The translations under genes were made by a program, and so were the position numbers. The notes under the pieces were generated by a model. That model was given only the letters and a program-made list of their open reading frames with translations. It searched no databases and was not told where the DNA came from. A stretch of 64,000 nucleotides of DNA from Paenibacillus camelliae (GTDB lineage Bacteria > Bacillota > Bacilli > Paenibacillales > Paenibacillaceae). Below, in pieces: positions 43,328 to 52,564 of this stretch; position 1 is the stretch's first letter; each line of letters begins with the position of its first letter. The stretch spans positions 1 through 64,000 of the forward strand of contig NZ_JAMBNY010000006.1 in NCBI RefSeq assembly GCF_023715345.1. The letters are read 5' to 3'.

Positions 43328-44158
43328 TCATAATGAGCTTATCTTTTGTGCAATCATTTCTGTCATGGCATGCTTGTGAGGAATGCCTGATGAATTGCAA
43401 TCGAAAACAATTTCTGAGCTATCCTTAATGAGCCAGTCGTTGTAATATGTCAGTAATTCGCCTGAGTGCCACTTAAAAGCATTGGGTTCATTTTCAGGTG
43501 GTGGAGCAATAAAGGGCTTATTTACAAACACATTGAGGACATGCATGCCATTTTCATTTGTAAACTGCTTATAATTATTAAATATTTCTTTACGATAATC
43601 AGGCTTAATGTAGTGCAGTACACCACTAGAAAAGATAATGTCATAATACGTATCAAGCCGATAATCTAAAATATCTGCCTTAAAGACATTAACGTGAACA
43701 CCGACCTTTTCTGCAAGACTTCTTGTTTTTTCGATGCCTGCGTCCGAAACATCAAACGCGCTAACATCATATCCATTTCGTGCAAAGAATACTGCGTCCT
43801 TTCCTTCACCGCAACCAATATCTAGTAGCTTTAAGTGTTTTGTTGGCGGCATAAGTTGTAAGACTTGATAACACGCTTTATTAGGCTCCATCCCCCAGTA
43901 ATATTCTTGTGTTTTATATTCTTCCTCATAAATCGTAATCTGTCTGTCTTGCGCTACGTACCCAAGAAGCTTGTCAATGCTTACTCCTAATGTTTTTGAC
44001 AGCTGAGGTAGTAGTGAAATATCAGGCATTGTCTGTGCATTTTCCCACTTGGATATGGCTTGAAAAGAAAGTCCGAGTATTTGAGCAAGTCCTTCTTGCG
44101 TAAGTCCTCTTTCCTTGCGGTATATGCTTATGTTTCTTGCTAATTTATCCCTCATCAA
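43328..44158 (-). CDS. XRE HTH domain fused to SAM-dependent methyltransferase (TehB-like)
   Basis: 276 residues. N-terminal XRE-type HTH (about 6-62: LTQEGLAQILGLSFQAISKWENAQTMPDI) joined to a class I methyltransferase (about 100-230) with SAM motif I LLDIGCGEGKDAVFF, acidic FDVSDAGIEK (motif II), and SSGVLHYIKPDYR; the best likeness is the TehB/UbiE group. The fusion suggests a regulator whose second domain binds SAM, or a methyltransferase that regulates its own gene. Start TTG 44158 (GGAG 10 nt upstream) or the next codon ATG. A+T-rich. Transcribed toward the amylase terminator. Substrate unknown. Confidence 0.85.
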   Translation of the reverse strand: MMRDKLARNISIYRKERGLTQEGLAQILGLSFQAISKWENAQTMPDISLLPQLSKTLGVSIDKLLGYVAQDRQITIYEEEYKTQEYYWGMEPNKACYQVLQLMPPTKHLKLLDIGCGEGKDAVFFARNGYDVSAFDVSDAGIEKTRSLAEKVGVHVNVFKADILDYRLDTYYDIIFSSGVLHYIKPDYRKEIFNNYKQFTNENGMHVLNVFVNKPFIAPPPENEPNAFKWHSGELLTYYNDWLIKDSSEIVFDCNSSGIPHKHAMTEMIAQKISSL

Positions 44159-44619
44159 ATCTTACACGCTCCTTTATATAATTTAATATTAATGAAAACA
44201 CTACGAACGAAACAATAACTTCTTATTTTATATTTAATAATATTCAACCCCCGGTTGAAAAAGAGACCTACCGCTTTCATGTCACGAACGGTCGTCCCTG
44301 TTGGACGATGAAGGTCAACGAGATTTCGACAATAGATTCAATTTGCACTTTTCTACAGTATGAAAACCTACAAAAGTATAGTCTTGCATATAAGAGATAC
44401 TTTGTTTTACAAGTCTCTTTAAATAAATGGAATTTGTATTTACTTGAATATATTTGTGAAATGTGTAACAATGTTAGGTAGAATGTTTATAAACTACATG
44501 CTGTAATTTACACATTCTGTTCCTCTTAGTATAGGGATTTAATCTAGAAAAGGGGGTGTGAATGTGACGTTGCAACTAAGGGAAGGGCAGAATGTGGGGC
44601 ATTAAGAGAGGAAGATTGC
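44159..44619. other. Divergent non-coding region, with structured segment
   Basis: 461 bp between the XRE-methyltransferase and NCS1 permease. Hairpins seen: TTCAACC-CCC-GGTTGAA (44242-44258) and TCGTCC-CTGTT-GGACGA (44291-44307), the latter nested within GACC…GGTC and CTTTCAT…ATGAAG pairings (about 44265-44315). This could be a folded leader RNA. I recognise no known riboswitch. A 64-residue minus-strand frame here is not convincing as a gene. Confidence 0.45.
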
Positions 44620-46074
44620 ATGAGTGTAGTCCAAACTACTGTTCCCACAGAACAAGAACAAGTAAAAGACGATTATTCATTTGATCAAGTTCCAAAGGAT
44701 AAACGCAATATGGGTTGGTTCAGCGTAACCAACATAACGTTTGGTATTGCCACCGCTATTTTTTATTTTCAAACAGGCAGCGTGATGGCTCTTCAATACG
44801 GCGCGATGAACGCTATTATTTCAGCCATTTATGCCATCGTGATTGCCGGAGTATTAGGTACAGTAATTGCCTATTTATCTGCGAAATCAGGGATGAACGT
44901 CAACCTTATGTCCAGACAAGGCTTTGGATATATCGGTGCTTCGTTAACTTCATTTATATACGCATCGAATTTTATTATGTACTGTGCATTCGAAGGCATG
45001 ATCCTTGTAGCCGCAGTACACGCATATTTCCCCGCAATACCTTTATGGCTTCTGATTATCGTATTTGGATCAATAGTCATCCCGCTTAATTGGTTCGGCA
45101 TTAAACAACTAGATAAATTACAAAAATGGTCGTTACCTATCTTCGGTATCTTTTTAGTGATTACAATTATTGTCGCGTTCAACACACCATCGCAAGTCGA
45201 AGGACATTTCTGGGCGTATCTACCAGAAGGTGTGCAGATAGGTGGTACAGCATTACTGCTATGTATTGGAATGCAGCACGGAATTATGGGATTAACAGCT
45301 TTAATCGCATCCGACTACGCACGATTCCTAAAACCAAAAGACATCAAACTAGGATCCATCATGATTGGATTTATTCCTCAAATTTTCTGTTTTGGGGTTA
45401 TGGGTCTACTTGGGGTATGGTTTGGCGTAAAATTAGGTGAATCTAACCCGGGAATTTACATTGTCACACTGCTTGGATTAGGTGGAGTAGTGTTTACCAT
45501 GCTAACACAGCTGCGTATAAACGTAACCAATATTTATAGCGCATCGTTATCGTTATCTAATTTCTTTGAAAATATGTTTGGCTTCAAGCCCGATCGTCGT
45601 TTTTGGGTTGTTGTATCCGGCGTCGCAGCGATAGCGCTCATGCTCGGCGGCATTTTGGATCATCTAGGAAGTGCAATGACCTTCCAAGGGGTCCTTCTAA
45701 TGGCATGGGCTGCTATATTAGTTACAGAAGCATTAGTAGTGAAGAAGCTGCTTAAGATCGCTCCGATAGAATATGAAGCGAGACAAGAAAAATTATATAA
45801 ATGGAACCCAGTTGGCGTTGTACCATTAGTCATTTCAAGTGTTCTCGGTACGATTGCTGCATTAGGCTATATGGGAACCTTCCTGCAAAACACCGCGACC
45901 TTCTTTGCTGCGGTATTAGCGTCCATACTAACGATTTTGATTGCTTTGTTTACGAAAGGGAAATACTACAGTAAGCAGGAATCGATAAATAAGGTCGTAC
46001 AGCTGCATATGGACAAGAGCAACACAAAGGTCAACATCAACAAAAAAGCAACAAAAGCAACCACCACCAATTGA
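44620..46074 (+). CDS. NCS1-family nucleobase permease (cytosine/purine type)
   Basis: A 484-residue, 12-helix symporter of the nucleobase-cation-symport-1 family. Family marks: RNMGWFSVTNITFGIATAIF at TM1 (about 30-49), SRQGFGYIGA after TM3, NWFGIKQLDKLQKWSLPIF near residue 160, and LTALIASDYARF. A hydrophilic Lys/Thr/Asn-rich C-terminal tail ends the protein. NCS1 members carry cytosine, purines, allantoin, hydantoins or thiamine precursors; no catabolic genes are adjacent, so the substrate is open. ATG with GAGGAAG upstream. Ends at the terminator at 46084-46127. Confidence 0.88.
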   Translation: MSVVQTTVPTEQEQVKDDYSFDQVPKDKRNMGWFSVTNITFGIATAIFYFQTGSVMALQYGAMNAIISAIYAIVIAGVLGTVIAYLSAKSGMNVNLMSRQGFGYIGASLTSFIYASNFIMYCAFEGMILVAAVHAYFPAIPLWLLIIVFGSIVIPLNWFGIKQLDKLQKWSLPIFGIFLVITIIVAFNTPSQVEGHFWAYLPEGVQIGGTALLLCIGMQHGIMGLTALIASDYARFLKPKDIKLGSIMIGFIPQIFCFGVMGLLGVWFGVKLGESNPGIYIVTLLGLGGVVFTMLTQLRINVTNIYSASLSLSNFFENMFGFKPDRRFWVVVSGVAAIALMLGGILDHLGSAMTFQGVLLMAWAAILVTEALVVKKLLKIAPIEYEARQEKLYKWNPVGVVPLVISSVLGTIAALGYMGTFLQNTATFFAAVLASILTILIALFTKGKYYSKQESINKVVQLHMDKSNTKVNINKKATKATTTN

Positions 46075-46083
46075 ATAAAGTAT

Positions 46084-46127
46084 AATGGCTCTAATTAGCG
46101 GCTTTGTTCGCGGTTAGAGCCATTTTA
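46084..46127 (+). terminator. Rho-independent terminator after NCS1 permease
   Basis: ATGGCTCTAA / TTAGAGCCAT, perfect 10-bp outer stem with an inner GCGG/TTCGC-type pairing, then TTTT. Confidence 0.85.
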
Positions 46128-46156
46128 ATATGATATAGATTGATGAGGTGTCGCCA

Positions 46157-48421
46157 ATGAATGACGAGATGATACTAAGAGGGCTTAAGGAAAATAATCT
46201 AAAAAATATAGATCTTAACATACCGAAACAAAAAATAATCGTATTTACCGGTCTCTCAGGATCAGGAAAGAGCTCCGTTGTTTTTGATACATTAGCAGCA
46301 GAGAGTAGAAGGCAGATGACATTAAATTATCCGCTCTATGTAAGAAATCAAATGCCAAGGTATGAAAGGCCGCACGCTGATCTGATGAAGAATCTAAGCC
46401 CAGTCGTTGTCGTTGAACAACGAGCGATTGGAAGCAATACCCGCTCTAGCGTAGGTACATATATGGATATCGATCCACTGATTCGATTGCTATTTTCAAG
46501 GATAGGAACGCCGCCGATAGGCTCGGCTACCGATTTTTCTAGTCATAGCACCTTCGGCCGATGTCCGGCATGTGGTGGCTTTGGCGAAGTTGTTGCCCCG
46601 GATCTTAATAAGCTGGTTGATTTCGAAAAGTCATTGCGTGATTATGCAGTTAAGTTTAAGCCGCTATCGCCATCTGGCTGGCAAGGCAGATGGATGATAA
46701 CGGGCGGATTATTTGATCCAGATCTGCCTATTAAGGACTATTCCGAGGAAAAACTCAAACTGCTATTATATGGTCCTCCGAAGGGGGAGAAGGTATATGC
46801 GCCGTTTCATACGAAGAACGGGCCTCAGCCTCACGAGTGGGATGGGCTATTGCCTAGATTTACGCGTTTATATATTCATAGAGATGTGACCAAGCTAAAG
46901 GAAGTGTCTCAGGAGGATGTGTTAGCCGTTTCTGCACACGCTTTATGTCCGACCTGTCAAGGCTCCGGTCTCAATCCTAAAGTATTAGAATGTACGATAC
47001 GTGGCTTAAACATAGCAGAATACGATCAACTAGAGCTGACAGAATTGCTAGTCGAACTAAGAAGCATACAAGATCCAATGGGAGAAGCGATTGCATGGCA
47101 AGCGATTCCACATATCCAGCAGCTTATCGATATGGGGCTTGGTTATTTAAGCCTTTCAAGAAAAGTAGGAACGCTGTCTGGCGGGGAAGCCCAAAGAGTA
47201 AAGATTGCACGTCATCTAGGAAGCAGCTTAAACAATATTACATATATATTCGATGAACCAAGTGCGGGCCTTCATCCAGAAGAAGTGGAACGATTGATAC
47301 AGATGTTAAAAAGCATAAAGGAACAACATAATACGGTCATCGTCATCGAACACGATCTATCCGTTATTAAAGCAGCGGACGAGATCATAGAGATGGGCCC
47401 TGGAGCAGGTGTTTACGGGGGAAAGGTGATCTATCAAGGAAAGCTGGAAGGTCTACATCAGACGCCAACTGCAGCCATCCTACACCAAGCGCTATCTGTA
47501 AATAACAATCCAAGGCGAAGGTACAGTTATTTTTCCATACATGCGGCAAGCAACAATAACTTAAAGAGCATAAGCTTAAATATTCCTAAAAATGTTCTCG
47601 TCGCTGTGTGTGGTGTCTCGGGTTCAGGTAAAAGCTCCTTAATGACAGAAGCATTCCCAGATCGCTACCAAGATACAATCATGGTGGGGCAAGGTAGCAT
47701 AGGCATCTCTACTCGTTCGACTCTCGCTACCTATATGGGAATTATGGACGATATTCGCAACATATTTTCAAAGGAAACTGGAAAACCTGCCGGCTTGTTC
47801 AGCTTTAACTCTCTAGGAGCATGCCCAGTCTGTGAAGGAAAAGGAGAGATCTTGCCTGATGTAGCCTTTGCAGATCCAGTGACGGTTCGCTGTGAAGCTT
47901 GTGGTGGCTCGAGATATTCAGACGAAGCACTGTCATATCGTTACCAACATAAAAATATAGTAGAAATTTTGGCTTTAACGGTAGATGAGGCGATGAGCTA
48001 CTTTACAGTCCCGAAGATAATAAAAAGAGTGAATACGCTGAGGGACGTAGGATTGGGGTATCTTACCTTAGGGCAAACGACAAGCTCGCTGAGCGGAGGA
48101 GAGGTTCAGCGGCTAAAGCTCGCAAGCCACCTACAAAAGGAAGGACAAACCTACGTATTAGACGAGCCCTCATTAGGCCTGCATGCAGAGGATAACGGAA
48201 AGCTACTAGACGTATTTCAAACGCTTGTAAATAGAGGGAATTCCGTCATCATGATCGAGCACAATCTAGACTTTATCGCCGCGAGTGATTGGATCATTGA
48301 GCTTGGGCCAGGTGGAGGTAAGCAAGGCGGGCATGTCATATTTGAAGGTACACCAGAAGAAATGCTCCAAGCAGAGACACCTACTGCAAAGTGGTTAAAG
48401 GCTGGAGTTAATACATTATAA
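46157..48421 (+). CDS. UvrA-like ABC ATPase, short form (UvrA2/class III, drug-resistance type)
   Basis: A soluble tandem-ATPase DNA-binding protein related to excinuclease UvrA but only 754 residues instead of about 950. Two Walker A sites (GLSGSGKSS about 31-39 and GVSGSGKSS near 490), two signatures LSGGEAQR and LSGGEVQR, and two Walker B sites (FDEPSAGLH and LDEPSLGLH). Zinc-finger cysteines CPACGG, CPTCQG, CPVCEG and CEACGG are kept. The UvrB-binding insertion of true UvrA is missing. Such proteins accompany resistance to DNA-binding drugs. ATG 46157 has GAGGTG 6 nt upstream, preferred over GTG 46148. Confidence 0.9.
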   Translation: MNDEMILRGLKENNLKNIDLNIPKQKIIVFTGLSGSGKSSVVFDTLAAESRRQMTLNYPLYVRNQMPRYERPHADLMKNLSPVVVVEQRAIGSNTRSSVGTYMDIDPLIRLLFSRIGTPPIGSATDFSSHSTFGRCPACGGFGEVVAPDLNKLVDFEKSLRDYAVKFKPLSPSGWQGRWMITGGLFDPDLPIKDYSEEKLKLLLYGPPKGEKVYAPFHTKNGPQPHEWDGLLPRFTRLYIHRDVTKLKEVSQEDVLAVSAHALCPTCQGSGLNPKVLECTIRGLNIAEYDQLELTELLVELRSIQDPMGEAIAWQAIPHIQQLIDMGLGYLSLSRKVGTLSGGEAQRVKIARHLGSSLNNITYIFDEPSAGLHPEEVERLIQMLKSIKEQHNTVIVIEHDLSVIKAADEIIEMGPGAGVYGGKVIYQGKLEGLHQTPTAAILHQALSVNNNPRRRYSYFSIHAASNNNLKSISLNIPKNVLVAVCGVSGSGKSSLMTEAFPDRYQDTIMVGQGSIGISTRSTLATYMGIMDDIRNIFSKETGKPAGLFSFNSLGACPVCEGKGEILPDVAFADPVTVRCEACGGSRYSDEALSYRYQHKNIVEILALTVDEAMSYFTVPKIIKRVNTLRDVGLGYLTLGQTTSSLSGGEVQRLKLASHLQKEGQTYVLDEPSLGLHAEDNGKLLDVFQTLVNRGNSVIMIEHNLDFIAASDWIIELGPGGGKQGGHVIFEGTPEEMLQAETPTAKWLKAGVNTL

Positions 48422-48436
48422 TAGAGCGACAAGAAC

Positions 48437-48480
48437 AGCTTCCTCCATTGATAACCGAGATATTATCCATGGAGGAAGCT
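48437..48480. other. Perfect 12-bp inverted repeat between convergent genes
   Basis: AGCTTCCTCCAT / ATGGAGGAAGCT with a 20-nt loop; no T-run on either strand, so factor-independent termination is uncertain. Confidence 0.5.
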
Positions 48481-48508
48481 GAATGAAAAATAAGCGATTA
48501 GTGGAAAT

Positions 48509-51500
48509 TTATTTCGGAATATGGAAGGTAACCGTCGTACCTAACTCAGGTGTACTAGTTACGGTTAGTCCTTGGCCATATAGCTGTTTTAATCGTCGAT
48601 CAGTATTCTTTAATCCGACTCCAGTTCTTTTATTAGAGTGTCTTGCTTGGCTGAATAATCGGCTTCGTTCTTCCTCCGTCATTCCTGCTCCATCATTTTG
48701 AATCGACACCTCGTAATGCTCATCTTTGCTTGTTATCCGTATCCAGATGGTACCACCACTTACTCTCTTCATCACACCATGTATGACCGCATTTTCTATG
48801 AGTGGTTGAATGGAGAGAGGAGGCAAGCAAAAGTCGAGCGCAGGATCGACATCCCACTGCACATTCAAACGATCACCAAACCGCTGTTTCTCTATATATA
48901 GATATGAACGAACAAGTGCTAGCTCCCGCTCTAGAGGAACGATTGGATCAGAGTTATGGAAATCAAAGCTTAAGCGTAAATAATGACTAAACTCCTCTAG
49001 CAGCACTTGCATTTTGTTGAAGTCTACTATCCCTAAGGCAGCAATCGAATTTAATGTATTAAATATAAAATGAGGTTGGATTTGAGATTGCAGCCAAGCC
49101 CCTTCCAGACGAAGGCGTTCCTTAAGTGAAAGCTTTAGATTCGTTAATGATTGCACTCTAGCTCGTAATTCCCATGCATCAACAGGCTTCGCGATATAGT
49201 CATTTGCTCCAGATTGGAAGCCGGTAACAATATCTTGCGTACGGCTTCGTGCTGTTAGGAGTAGAACAGGTAGTTCCACAATCGAAAAGTGTTCACGAAT
49301 CTTTCGTGTTAATTCATACCCTGACACGTGTGGCATCATGACGTCTGAGATCACGAGATCAACTTGTTCGTTTTGTAGTACGTCCAAAGCCTCTTGAGCA
49401 CTGGTCGCTGTAATGACATCATATTGCTCAGCTGCAAGCATATTGCGAAGGATGCTTAAGTTGATCGTGTCATCATCAACAGCTAATATCAATGGTTTTA
49501 TATCTTGAGCTTCCAAGCTTATCTCAGCACGATCAATCTGTTTCGTCACGATGTCATCTGCATCAGAAATGGCTGCAGCGGTAAACTGTTCAGCAGACTC
49601 TAAAGCTTCGGAAGAATCGGTTGCCAAAGGAATCGTAAACGTAAACACAGAACCCTTACCCGGCGTTGATTGAACGGTTAACGTCCCGCCGTGTAGTTCA
49701 ACGAGCTGCTTGGATATGCTTAGACCTAGGCCGAATCCCCCGCCTGCTCGGATTTCATTACGCTCTGCCTGCTCATAGGGAAGAAATATACTTTGAAGTG
49801 CCTTCTCTTCGATGCCAATACCGGTATCCTCTACTTGAATGTGAGCCATATGTTTAATGGTAGCCGCACGAATAATAATCGAGCCTTCATCGGTGTATTT
49901 TATAGCATTGTGCACGAGATTGAAAAGGATTTGAATGATTCGATTATGATCTCCTTGAACAGGAGGAAATGAATCGTCAATGTCTACAATGAGCTTGATC
50001 GGTTTTTCTGACAACATGATTTTCGCCATATCGAACACACCAGAGACGACGGACTGTAATTGAAAAGCAGTCGATTGTATGCGAATGGTGTTTTCCTTTA
50101 GCCTTGTTACATCAAGCAAATCGTCTACCATCAACGACAGACGTTTACTGACATGGATGAGCAGATTGAGACGTTGTTGCTGCTCTTGATGCAATGGTCG
50201 TTGGTTATCTTCCAGAATCGATTGTGTAATATTAATAATTCCATGCAAAGGATTTCTTAGTTCATGTGAAGTATTCACTAAAAATTCATCCTTGCGCTTA
50301 TGTTCAGCCTGCAGCTGCTTCGTCAATAGCTTCGTTGCTTCTGTTGCATGGAAAAAACGTCTAAACCAAAATGCCGAGAAAGCAATGAGGGCAAAGATAA
50401 TATCAAAAGGATAATGGATAAATTCGATTCCATAATAAAAATTTGCTACCGCCCAGACTACATTCGTTCCGAGAAACAAGCAGGCAAGCAATAAGAAAAT
50501 AATATCCTCTTTGTCTCGCAGTGCTTTCCATAAAATATAAGCTGAGATTATGACAGATAAGATTAATATGATCGCAAGAATTCTTCCCCATGCAGTGATC
50601 AGATCAGTAGGAGCGAGTAGAATAAACACGGCATATGCACCGCATAAACTACCAAAGGCTCGCAATATTTTTATATTTAAATAAGCAGGGAGTATATGGT
50701 GAAACAGGGGTGGGATAAAGGCAACCGCACCGACATAGGAAAGATAAAAAAGTCTAATGATCCAGTAATTATTCGCATCAAACCAGAAAAATAGCAGCTT
50801 ATCATCTACGACTAGTACACTGAACAGTGCACAGATCATAATTAATGAAAAATAAAATAAACCTTTGTTCTTCGATCCCATGAAGTACAGGATTAAAGCA
50901 TATAAGCTATGAATCAATATAACGATACATAATAGTAACTGTAGGGCGGCTGAGATTGAGATGCGCAGCTGAAGAGCCTCCGCCGTACCAAACCGGATGG
51001 GATTTGTAATGCCCCCTGTTGCAGCATCACTAGATAGCTGTATAACAAGATCAATTTGACCATTTTTCGGTGTAAATGTTGCGGTATAAGGGATGTTCTG
51101 AGCTTGATAATCAGAAATAGTTGTTGCTGGTTGTCCCATCTGAGCAACTAAAATCCCATTGGCATAAACCGCAGATGTATTTTTTAGTCTAATACTAAAG
51201 GATTGATTCTGGTCTGCATCTAATAAGATTGTCAATCGGTACGTGCCGTAACGGAAGGAGTGCTCGTCCCCCTCACGCACGCTACTAGCAAATGCATCTT
51301 TCCATTCACTGGGAACTTGAAGGTGTTGAGGTTTCTCACTATCGTCCATAATGAATTGTGAAGGGTAGAACTCCCACTCACCATCTAGGCGAAGTGTGTG
51401 TCGATCTGTAAACTGCCAGCCTCGTAAATCAAGCACACCCTGCACAGCGACTGGTTTATCGATATAATTAAATGAGTTTAAATATTGCAGCCAGATGAGG

Positions 51501-51571
51501 CGCAGCCCAGTAATGGCTAACATTGAAATGATCATATATATAATCCACTTGCTAACTCTTCGTTTTGACAT
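48509..51571 (-). CDS. Hybrid sensor with two histidine-kinase modules (7TMR-DISM + HisKA/HATPase + REC + PF06580 kinase)
   Basis: About 1020 residues. TM1 (about 10-30), an extracytoplasmic jelly-roll domain (about 50-200), seven predicted helices of 7TMR-DISM type (about 205-405), HisKA with phosphoacceptor His in NTSHELRNPLHG (about 440) and HATPase (DTGIGIEEK, GGGFGLGLSISK). A receiver follows with Asp in DLVISDVMMP (about 744) and IAKPV, then a second, YesM/LytS-type kinase (IQPHFIFNTLN about 836, IQPLIENAVIHG). One chain thus holds two unlike kinase cores. ATG 51571 (MSKRR) has AAGGG 12 nt upstream; TTG 51583 abuts the RBS. No partner response-regulator gene is adjacent. Confidence 0.9.
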   Translation of the reverse strand: MSKRRVSKWIIYMIISMLAITGLRLIWLQYLNSFNYIDKPVAVQGVLDLRGWQFTDRHTLRLDGEWEFYPSQFIMDDSEKPQHLQVPSEWKDAFASSVREGDEHSFRYGTYRLTILLDADQNQSFSIRLKNTSAVYANGILVAQMGQPATTISDYQAQNIPYTATFTPKNGQIDLVIQLSSDAATGGITNPIRFGTAEALQLRISISAALQLLLCIVILIHSLYALILYFMGSKNKGLFYFSLIMICALFSVLVVDDKLLFFWFDANNYWIIRLFYLSYVGAVAFIPPLFHHILPAYLNIKILRAFGSLCGAYAVFILLAPTDLITAWGRILAIILILSVIISAYILWKALRDKEDIIFLLLACLFLGTNVVWAVANFYYGIEFIHYPFDIIFALIAFSAFWFRRFFHATEATKLLTKQLQAEHKRKDEFLVNTSHELRNPLHGIINITQSILEDNQRPLHQEQQQRLNLLIHVSKRLSLMVDDLLDVTRLKENTIRIQSTAFQLQSVVSGVFDMAKIMLSEKPIKLIVDIDDSFPPVQGDHNRIIQILFNLVHNAIKYTDEGSIIIRAATIKHMAHIQVEDTGIGIEEKALQSIFLPYEQAERNEIRAGGGFGLGLSISKQLVELHGGTLTVQSTPGKGSVFTFTIPLATDSSEALESAEQFTAAAISDADDIVTKQIDRAEISLEAQDIKPLILAVDDDTINLSILRNMLAAEQYDVITATSAQEALDVLQNEQVDLVISDVMMPHVSGYELTRKIREHFSIVELPVLLLTARSRTQDIVTGFQSGANDYIAKPVDAWELRARVQSLTNLKLSLKERLRLEGAWLQSQIQPHFIFNTLNSIAALGIVDFNKMQVLLEEFSHYLRLSFDFHNSDPIVPLERELALVRSYLYIEKQRFGDRLNVQWDVDPALDFCLPPLSIQPLIENAVIHGVMKRVSGGTIWIRITSKDEHYEVSIQNDGAGMTEEERSRLFSQARHSNKRTGVGLKNTDRRLKQLYGQGLTVTSTPELGTTVTFHIPK

Positions 51572-51681
51572 ATTTATGTTCAACCCTTTTTATGGTATAC
51601 GTGTCTTAAGTTCCATTAAACCACAATTATTGCAGCTTATACTACTCTATAACATGATTACATTTAGAATGGAGGATGTTT

Positions 51682-52386
51682 ATGTCATTCAAAAATAAAG
51701 TTGTCGTTGTAACAGGTGGAGCACAGGGCATTGGGAAATGTATCTGTGATGAGTTTGAGAAACAAGGTGCAAAGGTAGGTGTTATCGATATAAAAGAAAA
51801 TCCATACTTCCAAGGAGATATTAGCGAAGAGGAGACGTTAGTACGTTTTTCGAAAAAGATCATAACTGATTATGGTCATGTGGATTATCTTATCAATAAT
51901 GCCTTGCCATTGTCCAAAGGATTAGATAGCTGTTCCTACGAAGAGTTTAATTACGCTCTCCGTGTAGGGGTGACAGCGCCATTTATGCTGACAAAGCTAT
52001 TTAGAGAGCATTTTGCAGAAGGGGCAAGCATTGTTAATATCTCTTCCAGTAGAGATCGGATGAGCCAGCCTAACACCGAAAGCTATACTGCAGCTAAGGG
52101 TGGTATAGCAGCTTTAACGCATTCGCTTGCAGTAAGTCTTGCGGGGAAGGTCAGAGTGAATTCCATCTCTCCAGGCTGGATTGACACCGATTATGTAGAG
52201 TACGAAGGGGTAAATGCCCGTCAGCACCCGGCAGGTCGAGTAGGGAATCCACTGGACATTGCTAACATGGTGTTGTTTTTATGCTCTGATAAGGCAGGAT
52301 TTATTACTGGAGAAAATATATGTATTGATGGTGGAATGACGAAGCAGATGATTTATCATGATGACTTTGGCTGGAAGCTGTCATAG
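51682..52386 (+). CDS. Short-chain dehydrogenase/reductase (SDR)
   Basis: A 234-residue classical SDR. NAD(P)-binding TGGAQGIG (11-18), acidic D36 in VIDIK suggesting NAD preference, NNA (72-74), catalytic Ser in ISSSRD (about 121-123), Tyr135 and Lys139 in YTAAKGG, SPGWIDTD. All catalytic residues are present. ATG 51682 has GGAGG 7 nt upstream; ATG 51676 abuts the RBS. Short for the family but complete. Monocistronic, ending at the terminator at 52403. Substrate unknown. Confidence 0.9.
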   Translation: MSFKNKVVVVTGGAQGIGKCICDEFEKQGAKVGVIDIKENPYFQGDISEEETLVRFSKKIITDYGHVDYLINNALPLSKGLDSCSYEEFNYALRVGVTAPFMLTKLFREHFAEGASIVNISSSRDRMSQPNTESYTAAKGGIAALTHSLAVSLAGKVRVNSISPGWIDTDYVEYEGVNARQHPAGRVGNPLDIANMVLFLCSDKAGFITGENICIDGGMTKQMIYHDDFGWKLS

Positions 52387-52402
52387 GGATAAATATGACA
52401 AT

Positions 52403-52438
52403 AGAGCACTCATCCTTCAGATGAATGCTCTTCTTTTT
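52403..52438 (+). terminator. Rho-independent terminator after SDR
   Basis: AGAGCA-C-TCATC / GATGA-A-TGCTCT stem, then TTCTTTTT. Confidence 0.8.
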
Positions 52439-52564
52439 ATTTGATTTTTGCTATAGCTTTTAGCTATAACTAGATATGACTTTTAGGTGTTACCTATACA
52501 ATAATCTTCCATGCTACAATCAATGCAATACAACAGAAATGTACGAGCTGAGGAGGTTTTTTCT

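Noticed and set aside
44277..44471. 64-residue minus-strand ORF upstream of the XRE-methyltransferase
   Set aside because: No ribosome binding site, Phe/Tyr/Cys-rich composition of translated A+T-rich DNA; the segment looks structured, not coding.
44461..44520. TnrA/GlnR-type site before the NCS1 permease (TGTGAAATGTGTAACA)
   Set aside because: Half-sites are present but the spacing is one base short of the TGTNA-N7-TNACA consensus and the AT core is poor.
44159..44619. Purine, TPP or guanidine riboswitch before the NCS1 permease
   Set aside because: None of the conserved cores of these classes could be found on the plus strand.
48437..48480. Inverted repeat as an intrinsic terminator
   Set aside because: The 12-bp stem is perfect but no T-run follows on either strand; recorded only as an inverted repeat.
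52387..52564. SAM riboswitch before the MetE-like gene
   Set aside because: Expected from the Bacillus yxjG/yxjH precedent, but the S-box core motifs are absent and the leader is too short.
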